Positions 13,203 through 22,600 of a DNA stretch of 64,000 nt are shown piece by piece. The DNA comes from Locusta migratoria. Its lineage: Eukaryota > Arthropoda > Insecta > Orthoptera > Acrididae. The notes beneath the pieces are model-generated. The model was not told the origin of the DNA. It searched no databases and was given only the letters and a program-made list of their open reading frames with translations. The stretch lies in assembly GCA_026315105.1 (NCBI GenBank), contig CM048747.1, forward strand, positions 277,857,491-277,921,490, given 5' to 3'. The stretch's first letter is position 1; every line of letters begins with the position of its first letter. The position numbers and the translations under genes are program-made.

Positions 13203-13940
13203 GATCTGAATAAGATATCACTATGGTGTAAAAACCGGCAATTGACTCTAAATAATGAAAAGCATGAAGGGTCCACATGAGTATGAAAAGAAATCTGTTA
13301 AACTTAGTTTACAAGATTAATCAATGAAAAGTGAAGGCCTTAAACTCCACTAAATACCTATGAATTACTAGTACTTCAGACTTAAACTGGAAAGAACACA
13401 TAGATAATGTCGTGGGAAAGGTGAACCAGAGACTGCATTTTATTGGCAGAACCGTTAAAAGATGCAACAGAACTGCATATACTACGCTTTTTTGTCCTGT
13501 TTTGGAGTATTGCTGCCCAGTGTGGGATCCTTATCAGGTGGGTTTGACAGAGGACATCAAAAGAGTCCAAAGAAGAGCAGCTCAATTTGTATAGTCACGG
13601 TACAGGGGAGACAGCGTTATGGAAATGATACAGGATCTGGGATGAGAATCATTACAACAACAGCGCTAATCGCTGTGGCATAGGCTACTTACGAAACTCC
13701 AATCGCCAACATTCTCCTCTGAATGCGAAAATATATTGTTGACTCCCACTTACATAGGTAGAAATGATCATCAGAATAAAATATGAGAAATCAGAGCTCA
13801 AACAGAAAGATTCAGGTGTTCTTTTTCCCGTGCACTATTCAAGAATGGAATGGAAGATGAATAGTATAAAGGTGGTTCAATAAACCCTCTACCAGGCATT
13901 TAAATGTGATTTGCAGAGTATCCCATGTAGATGTAGAAAA
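13203..13940 (+). pseudogene. CR1-like LINE relic, right part (RT C terminus and 3' tail)
   Basis: This continues the LINE broken at 11437. It opens with the repeated target sequence, then the region that normally follows the FADD block (TGGTGTAAAAACCGGCAATT), then LNWKEHIDNVVGKVNQRL near 13387, YTTLFCPVLEYCCPVWDPY near 13478 and VQRRAAQFV near 13568. It ends with a tail containing the short repeat GATGTAGA near 13927-13938, a 3' signature I associate with CR1-type elements in locusts. Stops are frequent. Confidence 0.85.
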
Positions 13941-14164
13941 CACATGAACCTAAACAGGTTGTGTAACTAATAGAAAATAAATCTGTAATAACAACAGACA
14001 CCTTGAGAATAAAGTATAATATGGCAATAAAGGATTACCAACAATGCTAATTAGATGTAATGCTGTTAATCATGTGGGACTGTTAGACCACAACTGTTGA
14101 GCATTCAACCACCGCTGCTTAATCCACATAACACAATGGAGTAACGTGGTACTTTGGAGGAATA

Positions 14165-14175
14165 TACTCAGTTTA
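14165..14175. repeat. SINE target-site duplication, left copy
   Basis: TACTCAGTTTA, repeated exactly at 14373-14383, brackets the SINE. Confidence 0.85.
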
Positions 14176-14372
14176 AAATGTTCAAATGTTTGTAAATCTA
14201 TCGGACCAAACTGCATGTTCATCAGTCCGTAGCTTACAAACTACTTAAACCTAGGTAAACTAACCTAAGGACAACACACACCCATGACCCAGGGAGGACT
14301 CAAACCTCCATGGCGAGCAACCGCGCGCTCCGCAGTGAGACGCTTTAGACCGCTCGGCTACTCCATTGCGGC
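14176..14372 (-). mobile_element. tRNA-derived SINE
   Basis: A 197-bp element with an exact 11-bp target duplication. Read on the minus strand, it starts with a tRNA-like head: an A-box-like TAGCCGAGCGGTCT near 14357 and a B-box-like GGTTTGAGTCC near 14310. A tRNA-unrelated body and a short A/T-rich 3' end near 14176 follow. Such elements are transcribed by RNA polymerase III and mobilised by a partner LINE. The body resembles a SINE that I recall as very common in locust genomes; this is memory, not a search. Confidence 0.88.
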
Positions 14373-14383
14373 TACTCAGTTTA
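14373..14383. repeat. SINE target-site duplication, right copy
   Basis: Exact second copy of TACTCAGTTTA. Confidence 0.85.
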
Positions 14384-14797
14384 CATGATTTCTAGGTTCA
14401 CTGAGATGAAAACGAAAGAAAAAACACTCTTGTGCAGACTGTGAGACTATATACGACTACTGCATGGTCAAATAAAATGTAACAGTGGTGCATCCTGCAT
14501 ATGGGGACATCTGCATCTGTTAGAGAGAGTAATCACAATGGGTGTCCCACAGGGTTCAATCTATCGTTTTATTTGAATAAAAGGCAGAATACATTTGCTT
14601 TTATGACCATTCAAGCAGCATCAACAGAAAAAAAAATAAAGGATGGTTTTTTGAATGGTATAGGGCTAGCTTTACACTCTGAAACAATTCAGCACATTCA
14701 ACAAATTATATATTGTGGGCATCCACAGCTGTAGACTTGAGTCATACAGAATGGGAACTGCTTCAGCTGTATGGTATTCTTTTATTCAACCTAACTA

Positions 14798-14826
14798 GTT
14801 TCGTGGCATTAGAGTCACATCATCAG
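14798..14826 (-). ncRNA. Hammerhead-like motif, left arm
   Basis: On the minus strand the 29 bases read CTGATGA, a spacer T, a 5'-arm GTGAC, a TCTAAT loop, GCCAC, then GAAAC. The arms give three certain pairs here. CTGATGA and GAAA are the two invariant hammerhead boxes, but the canonical ribozyme has no extra base between CTGATGA and helix II. Hammerheads are known in Penelope-like elements; activity here is only a hypothesis. Confidence 0.4.
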
Positions 14827-15539
14827 GTTTATCTTGTATACAAAGAAGAGCAAATGCCAGTAACAACCGCGTTATGCTATTTTACATTTGGACTATAGAT
14901 AGGAAAATTGTAGCTGAAAGTACTTACAGCTTATTTCATAATTTTCTCTGGCCCTATTCCATAAAATGATAAATAAATTGGACTTCTCGAATTGCAACAA
15001 TGTAGAAATGGTAATTATGAGAAAATTAAGCATACTTACCGATCGCCTTGTGCTGGGTACAACTGTCGTCAATTATGTGGTGCTTGTGACAGACCTGATA
15101 AGTACGTCAAAAGTGCGCATGTGCGAAAATCAAATGGAGTGCGAGGCAGTTAGGGCTTTGAAACAAGTATTGTAGCAGAGAAGGTTGGGTTACGTCTTTA
15201 CAGATCACAAAAGTTGTTCTTTACGATAGAATAAACTTAATCACTATTTTACATCGTTAACAAGAAGCCGCCATTTTTTAATTATTGAACACAATTTTTA
15301 GTTTGTCAATAAAATGATACCACATGAATTATACCTTACATTACTATATTAAATATTTATAATTTAAATAGTGCTTCAGTAGGCTCTCTTTGGGTTTCTG
15401 ACAAAGGCTGCATGCCACATGTATTATTATTTAATCAATCAAAATTTGCTAAAATGTGGCGATGGTGCAGCTCAATTTGTCCATCAAGTGTGTACATTAA
15501 GAGATACTTCTTGCAATTTAATATTTCAATCTCTTCCAG

Positions 15540-15864
15540 ATTATTAAGGTTATGTCCTGTGAGATTCGTTGGACAAACAGGCAAAAGTTTCTGCACAAGA
15601 TTTAAAGAACACATTAATCTTGCTAACTCCAAGTCTGCTTTAAGCAAACATCTACAGGAAGATGGGCGCGCCATTACAAATTTACAAAGTAATTAAAAAA
15701 TTTTCCACAGGGAAAGAAAGGGACATAACATTTATATTTTGAAAGAGATGGAAATGTTAAAATGCAAGAAGTGTCTCCCAATGCACACACTCAACGGACA
15801 AGTTGAGCTGCACCATCACCACATTTTAGCAAATTTTGATTGTTTAAATAATAATAATACATAA
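15540..15864 (+). pseudogene. Penelope-like GIY-YIG endonuclease domain, C-terminal part
   Basis: One frame, broken by a single TAA at 15694-15696, reads CPVRFVGQTGKSF, then TRFKEHIN, SALSKHLQEDG, and after the stop KEMEMLKCKKCLPMHTL and ELHHHHILANFD, ending with TAA at 15862-15864. This is the C-terminal GIY-YIG nuclease of a Penelope-like retroelement: FVGQT corresponds to YIGQT, and the arginine of TRFKEH to the catalytic arginine. In intact elements the domain follows the reverse transcriptase and nicks target DNA. No RT precedes it here. The last 25 codons lie in the right palindrome arm, so a mirrored minus-strand copy occurs at 15435-15512. Confidence 0.75.
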
Positions 15865-16488
15865 GACATGCAGTCTTCATGTTGGAAACTCAAAGAGAGT
15901 CTACTGAACTATTTAAATTATAAATATTTAATATAGTAATGTAAGATATAATTCATGTGCTATCATTTTAGTGGCAAACTAAAAATTTTGTTTGATAATT
16001 AATTTAAGAAGATATCGTGGCTTCTTGTTAACTGTGTAAAATAGTGATTAAGTTCATTCTATTATTATGAACAATTTTTGTGATCAGTAAAGACGTAACC
16101 AACCTTCTCTGCTACAATACTTGTTTCAAAGCACTAACTGTCTCATGATCAAATTCATTGTCGCACTTGCGCACTTTTGACGTACCTAGCAGCCCTGTCA
16201 CGAGCACCATATGGTTGGAGACAGTTGTCCCCAGCGCAATACCACCGGTATGTATGCTTAATTTTATCATAATTACCATTTCCACATTGTTTCAATTCGA
16301 GCAGTTCAATTCATTTATCATTTTATGGAACAGGTCCAGATAAAGTTACGTCGTCTAGTGTCACCGAGAGAAAAATATGAAATAACTTGCGAGTACTTTC
16401 ACCTACATTTTTCTTATCTATAGCCCAAATGTAAAATAGCATAACGTGATTGTTACTGGTATTGGCTCTTCTTTGTATACAGAAAACC

Positions 16489-16517
16489 CTGATGATGTGG
16501 TTCTAATGCTATGAAAC
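16489..16517 (+). ncRNA. Hammerhead-like motif, right arm
   Basis: Mirror of the motif at 14798-14826, with substitutions in the helix II arms. It is preceded by AACC and followed, after GAAACTACTT, by GGTT, which would pair as helix I. As in the left arm, one extra base follows CTGATGA. Confidence 0.4.
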
Positions 16518-16580
16518 TACTTGGTTGAATAAAAGAATACCATACAGCTGAAGCGGTTTCCTTTCAATATGACTCAGCTC

Positions 16581-16995
16581 ATTCAGTTTTGTACTGTTAA
16601 CACCTCCAATTAACCTTTTGCAACACAGGTTCCAATTGATGGACTGAAATGCCCAATTGTTGGCATGGGAAGTGTGGCACTGAACCATGAACATGTAAAG
16701 TTTAGTAGAAGATAAGAAAATTACTGCAAGAATTATGGTTTCTCTTATCGTTTGTCAAGAGCAGTGAGTGAAAAATTAAAGACTTTTGAAATACTCTACC
16801 ACTATCCTGACAACTGAATGGTCCATTCTGTCTTGTCATAACCAGCTCCCCCTCCCTGTTTCTGTTTTCAACACTCAGAATAAAAACACCAAAATAAGAT
16901 GGTAAGGCAGATTGTCAGTGGTTGTGTAAGAGATATTGTGTGCTATCAGGTGGCTGTAAGGGTGCCACCAACACAGGCCTGGAAGGCTGTTCATT

Positions 16996-17050
<55 letters not shown>

Positions 17051-18232
17051 ATGCAATCCAATTGTAATTTGTCGACCTTTTAATTTCTTGGGCCCAGTTG
17101 TTGGCAAGAATGAGTATCTTGAACTTGCTCGTTTAATGTCCACATACAACAAGTAGCCAAGAAGGAAAATTTCCATCTTATATACTGTTCTCAGCTGAAA
17201 TTATGAGAAATTCAGCTTTGTGTCCATGGATTTTATAAGGATGCATCTTGTCATTAGTATGGAGTGATCTGACTACGAAATTCTTCATATTTGGCTGCTG
17301 ATACTGTGCACATTTCTAGACCTGACATTTAGGTACTGGAATTTTGGGGTGGACAATAATTTGTATAACTAAGTTGCAAAATATAGACAGCGAGAGAAAA
17401 AAGAGAAGTGTTACTGAAGCGATTTGTACAAAACTGAACAATACACTGAGTTGTTGCATCTTGGCTATAACAGTGCAAACTAATATACAGATTGACTTTT
17501 TGATGTATTCTGAAATTTGATGTGCCTGTCCGCAGTTCAGCAATAGTCTTTATGGTAAGTCATTACCTATCTCTATTATTAATATTTTTACTTCTTGATA
17601 ATTTCAGTATAGCATGTCTGGACCTTAAAGCAATTGCTTGTGCATCAAAGAGATGGTCATGAATGTAGAAGTGGGGGGAGGGGGGAAACTTACTTGACTG
17701 TCATTATTATTAATGATGGAAAATACAAAAATGGTTTTTTGGTCTTTTCATGTATTTGGTAAAATGAAGACATTATGCACACAATTTATGTCACTGGCAA
17801 TATGATGAAAATATAATACTAACAATTGGGTGTTCCCCAGCATCATTTTCAGAATGAATATATACATTTGAAGTATAACAGCTGCTCATCTTTTGTTTTT
17901 CTGGTGTAGTTGGTTGCTGCACAATTTATTACTTTGAATATGTTATCTACTACTGTTGATAACATGCAACAAATGGCAGATTTAAGAAATTATTATGGGA
18001 TATAGTAGTGACCTCCCTCTTTTCTTTTTCCTTCTTTACAGTCAACTCTGCCAATCAGGGTGGGCCTGTGACCACTGTGTAGTATATAGTTTGACATAAG
18101 AGGCGATAGTGATCAATGTATCATATGATGAAATATAGTATGTTTAAAAGGGAATTGGATGGAATAAAGTAGTTGGAAAGAAGAAGACTGTGAACATGAA
18201 TTTCCTATATATGTAATACTGATGTCTTATGA

Positions 18233-18234
<2 letters not shown>
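16581..18234. other. No gene recognised; contains a (CA)n tract
   Basis: A (CA)n microsatellite of about 26 units lies at 16998-17048. The rest shows nothing recognisable. Confidence 0.6.
16998..17048. repeat. (CA)n microsatellite
   Basis: About 25 uninterrupted CA units. Confidence 0.97.

Positions 18235-18298
<64 letters not shown>
18235..18298. repeat. (GA)n microsatellite, about 32 units
   Basis: Uninterrupted GA tract 47 bp upstream of the 27-bp tandem array. Confidence 0.97.
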
Positions 18299-18301
<3 letters not shown>

Positions 18302-18345
18302 CCAAAGGTGCAGTGATTCAGATTCATACACATGAAAAAATAGCT

Positions 18346-18476
18346 GAGGTAACCCACTGGTTCCTGCTGACTGAGGTAAACCACTGGTTCCTGCTGACTG
18401 AGGTATCACACCAGCTTCTGGTGACTAGAGATAATTCACTGGCGTTTGGTGACTAGAGATAATCCACTGGCTTCTT
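18346..18476. repeat. 27-bp tandem repeat, about 4.8 copies
   Basis: Units start at 18346, 18373, 18400, 18427 and 18455. The first two are nearly identical (GAGGTAAMCCACTGG, then TTCCTGCTGACT). Later units drift to AGAGATAATYCACTGG, and unit 4 has one extra base. The gradient of divergence suggests stepwise duplication. Confidence 0.88.
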
Positions 18477-19318
18477 ACAAATAGGTGTTCCACTTTGCTC
18501 ATTAAAGCAGTTTCACAGAATGAATAATGTTTAATCATTCACCTGTACTAATGATCTTAATCCCCAAAATGTTAACATGACTAAGCGCACAATAGCATTC
18601 TAAAGACTTTTAAGCCATTTAGTCAGATTATGAATTTTGACAACTATGGTGTGTGTAACTGAGATACAACATATTCAAATGTAGCTCAAAATTATTTTAA
18701 TATTATGGGAATTAATCTGTTGAACTTCAATTTTAAAATTTGATGAAAATAACTCCTGGCTAATGAAAATTATGAAATTGAGTTATAAAAGAGGAGAAAT
18801 GAGAAATGGGATATACTGAATTGTGTTACAGCATGCACTGTGCACATAGAGAAGCAAATGATAGACATAAAACAAGATAAAGAAACATTATAAAATATAT
18901 CAGTAATTGGGAATGGAAACTGAAAAAAGTGAGAAATATCTCAGCTGCAATAATCAATGATCATGTGTAAAAAAAAAAAAAAAACCCATATGATTCAATC
19001 TAACCAGTCTTTTGCCAAAATACTTTCAGGTAATGGCCAAGATAGACATACAGATATTTGTTTTTCAAATCTTAGTTAGCATCATCAGTAACAAGTGATA
19101 AGCTACTTAATAATGTAAAGCAAATTTGAATATTAATTGTAAACAAGTTTAAACTTTGAATTCCCTATTGAATATAGTCAAATTGAGAGAAATACAATAA
19201 ACCTCTATACAGGAGAAAACATATACAACATAACCACTAAAAGTTAAATATACTCTTACTACTCCCCCCCCCCCCCCCCATAATATGATAAATGGTGCAG
19301 AACTGGTACTAGGTGGTC
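18477..19318. other. No gene recognised
   Basis: AT-rich. Contains an A homopolymer at 18969-18983 and a C homopolymer at 19264-19279. Nothing else seen before the LTR retrotransposon. Confidence 0.6.
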
Positions 19319-19323
19319 ATATG
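19319..19323. repeat. Target-site duplication ATATG, left copy
   Basis: ATATG immediately precedes the 5' LTR and is repeated at 24260-24264 immediately after the 3' LTR. Confidence 0.95.
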
Positions 19324-19569
19324 TGCTGTAAGGCGCACACACACAGCCGATAACATACGTCGGAAGTCGGCCGCGAGAGTGCGCCGCGGGAAAATGCGGC
19401 AAACGCCAGAGCACGCCACGGGCGGGTCAATGACCCAAGCAGCGCGGTGTTGTGCTCTGCGCTCAGTGTGTGTTTACGAGGTACGAGCTCACTTCGCGGG
19501 TTACTCGTACAGCCAGTGCACGCCAGTGTTCTGTGTAGCAGTGAGAGAGTTGTTCTCGTGACCACAACA
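19324..19569 (+). repeat. 5' LTR
   Basis: 246 bp from TGCTGTAAGG to GACCACAACA, identical base for base to 24014-24259. It is GC-rich and has no obvious TATA box. An arthropod initiator-like TCAGT lies at 19463-19467 and could be a transcription start; that is a guess from a short motif. No AATAAA was seen inside the LTR. Confidence 0.97.
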
Positions 19570-19570
19570 T

Positions 19571-19580
19571 TGGCGACGAG
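19571..19580 (+). promoter_or_regulatory. Primer-binding site (probable tRNA-Ser)
   Basis: TGGCGACGAG begins one base after the 5' LTR. It is complementary to the 3' end ...CTCGTCGCCA expected for eukaryotic tRNA-Ser(GCU), as recalled. Ten bases match; the next base departs from the recalled sequence. Confidence 0.8.
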
Positions 19581-19620
19581 TGCGGTATTTTTTTGTTTTC
19601 CTCCGCGCGTTTTCCGTCTG

Positions 19621-19653
19621 ATGTGGTTGTTCGTCTTACACGATGTCTACTAG
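19621..19653 (+). CDS. Short upstream ORF overlapping the Gag-Pol start
   Basis: An ATG at 19621 opens a 10-codon frame (MWLFVLHDVY) that stops at 19651-19653, eight bases inside Gag-Pol in another frame. If the ribosome scans from the cap, it would meet this ATG first, so it could tune Gag-Pol output. No direct evidence of translation. Confidence 0.4.
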   Translation: MWLFVLHDVY

Positions 19654-22600
19654 TTCTTCCGATGAGATTCTGCGTCGCCTCGTCGAACAACAAGAGGTTT
19701 TTGCATCGGCGATTCACGCTCAGAACCAGGTATTACAATCTCTTGCTACAGCCTTGTCTAGTGGGTCCCAACCCCCGTCCACCCCACAGGTTGTTTCGCC
19801 CCCCGCGCCCCCTCTGTCTTATCCGCCACCTTTTCCGGCGTACGACGAGTCCGTCGAAGAGTGGGACGCTTATGAAAAACGGTTAAGACAACACTTTCAA
19901 GCTTTTGGCTGGTCTGATGGCACCTTATGTCGTGCGTTATTCCTGTCGTGGCTGTCGCCTCGTCTGTATCAGCTGCTTTGCCAACTCGCCCCCTTGCAGG
20001 ATCCTGCGTCGCTGTCTTTCGATCAAATGTGCGGCCTTTTTTCACAATATTACCGCAAACGGACTCATGTGATAGCGGCCCGTGTTGAGTTTTACCGCTG
20101 CAGGAAGCAGCCACAACAGTCTTATCGGGCGTGGGCCGCGGACCTCCACGGTTTAAGCCGTCGTTGTCATTTTGTTACGGATGTGCATAAAGAATCGTAT
20201 GCCGATCATATGGTCCGGGACGCTATTATTCGGCTCGCTCCCGATCGCGAGGTTCGCGAACGCGCCCTCCTGTGCGAAAATCCTTCACTTTCCGATGTTC
20301 TTAACATTGCGCAGTCTTTCGAGGTTTCGCGGGCGGCGGGCAACCAAATTGAGGCTTGGTGTGAGGTGGCGGAAATCCAACCCTCTTCTTCCCCGTTACC
20401 GGCAGGGTCGCAAAGGGATGACGTGGTCGCGGCAGTTCGCGCGCAGCCTCGGCGCCGGAGCGATCGGCCAAGTGCACGGCCGCGGAAACTCGGGCCAGGC
20501 GGCGTGCGGTCACGCGACCGTAAACTGCTTCCTTCGTGTCCCTCCTGTTTTGTCGATCATGATAGACCTGACTGCCCCAAGCGGTGGTCCACGTGTCATC
20601 AGTGCCACAAGAAAGGTCACATTGCTTCTGTTTGTGCCTCCAAAATCCAAGATTCCGACGCAGAGATGGACGTAAATTGCGTCTCAGCGATTTCGGTTGC
20701 ACCCAACAAGCTCTTTATTGACGTCACTGTTTTCCACAAACAGTTGCGTATGCAAGTGGACACAGGCGCGGCCGTCACCTTATTGAACTCAAAGACTTAT
20801 TTGGATCTGGGTTCTCCCTCTCTCGTCCCGGTGTCGCGGAGATTGGTCAGTTACAATAAACAAAATATTCCGATCCTGGGACAGTTCTCAGCGCCTGTTA
20901 CATACAAATCTGTCACTCGTAGGCTCACTTTCCTTGTTGTAAACAATGCTCACACGGACAACTTGTTTGGTCTTGACGCCTTTCAGGGGTTTGGGTTCAC
21001 TATTTCCGACGACGTCAACATTGTCTCTGACCAGGTGCCCTTCCCGCAACTAGACTCTTTACGCACCGAATTTTCGGCGCTGTTTTCGGCGGGGTTGGGC
21101 TGTGCTAATAATTTCCAAGCCCACATCACCTTGAAGCCCTCCGCCAGGCCCCGCTTTTTCCGCGCTCGGCCGGTTCCGATTGCACTCCGTGACCACGTCA
21201 AAGCAGAGCTGGACCGCCTGGAGGACGCTGGGGTGGTAAAACGCATCCCGTCTAGTGAATGGGCGACTCCCATGGTCATTGTAAAAAAACCGTCGGGGCG
21301 GTTGCGCCTTTGTGGCGATTTCAAACGTTCCGTGAACGCCCAATCTATCATCGACACTTATCCATTGCCGCGCCCAGACGAGCTTCTTGCAAAATTGGCG
21401 GGTGGACAATATTTTTCAAAGATAGATCTCTCTGAGGCGTATTTACAAGTTCCTCTCGACGCTGACTCTCAAAGTCTCTTGGTCCTGAACACGCCCTTTG
21501 GTTTGTACCAATACTTGAGGTTGCCCTTCGGGGTGGCCAGCGCTCCAGCAATTTTTCAGCGTTTCCTTGAACAACTCACACTGTCTGTGCCCGGTTGTGT
21601 CAATTATCTCGATGATATAGTAGTGTCCGGGTCCTCAGCCGATGAACACTTACGCAACTTACGGGCACTGTTCACGGTATTACAGGAGGCGGGGTTGACG
21701 TGCAACCTGGAGAAATGCCACTTTTTTCAGCCTTCTATCACGTTTTTGGGGTTTGAGGTTTCTAGTGAGGGCAGCAAGCCCCTCAGTCAGAATGTCTCTC
21801 CCGTGTTGGCTCTCCCTCGGCCGACTTCAGTCAAGGACCTGCAAGTATTTTTAGGAAAGGTCGCTTATTATCATAAATTCTTGCCGGGGGCTTCATCTAT
21901 TGCGAAACCCCTGCATGACCTGCTGCGCAAAGGGACTTCCTTCCATTGGTCATCGGCCTGTGAAACAGCATTTTGCACATTAAAGGAGCTGCTGCAATCG
22001 GCTCCCTGCCTCGTCACCTATCAACCCGGCCTCCCTCTTGTCTTGGCAACGGACGCCTCTCAACATGGGATTGGGGCAGTGCTCGCTCATAAATATCCAG
22101 ACGGATCTGAGCGACCGATCGCTTTCGCCTCTAAAACGCTCACTCCGGCCCAAACCAGATATTCGCAAATTGAGAAGGAGGCCCTTGCTATTGTCTACGC
22201 TCTGAAGAAGTTTCACGTCTTTCTGTATGGTGTAAAATTTCATCTTATAACTGATCACAAGCCGCTGGTTTCTCTCTTTCACCCTTCGGCGTCACTACCG
22301 GACAAGGCCGCTCACCGTCTTCAGCGTTGGGCGCTGTTCCTATCTCGGTATAACTATGCGATACACTTCCGCCCTACATCCAAACATGCCAATGCGGATG
22401 CGCTCTCCCGGCTTCCGGCTGGACCAGACCCAGACTTTGACCAGGAAGAATTGCTGTGCTTTCATGTCGACTTAGCCGCTCAGCAAGCAGTGGATGGTTT
22501 TCCCATCACGGGTGCCAAGGTGGCTCGGGCTAGTGCCGCAGACCCGGTCCTCCGCAAGGTGATCCGTCTGGTCCAGCAGGGCTGGCCTGAGACTCCGCCG

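Larger units (their letters stand above)
14736..16580. mobile_element. Palindromic Penelope-like retroelement remnant
   Basis: The left arm, about 14736-15541, is the reverse complement of the right arm, about 15739-16580, at roughly 85-90 percent identity. The unique centre is only about 200 bp. The right arm in plus orientation carries the end of a GIY-YIG reading frame and its long 3' noncoding part; the left arm is the same 3' part turned round. The unit is thus two opposed 3' ends, consistent with the inverted terminal arrangements known for Penelope-like elements. Outer ends pair as GAGTCATA and TATGACTC. A hammerhead-like motif sits near each outer end. Confidence 0.8.

Noticed and set aside
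18346..18476. Possible CRISPR-like array
   Set aside because: Units are contiguous 27-bp tandem repeats with no unique spacers, in a eukaryotic context.
19317..19565. 82-codon open frames on both strands, also at 23947-24255
   Set aside because: They are LTR sequence. The duplicated frames simply reflect the two identical LTRs.
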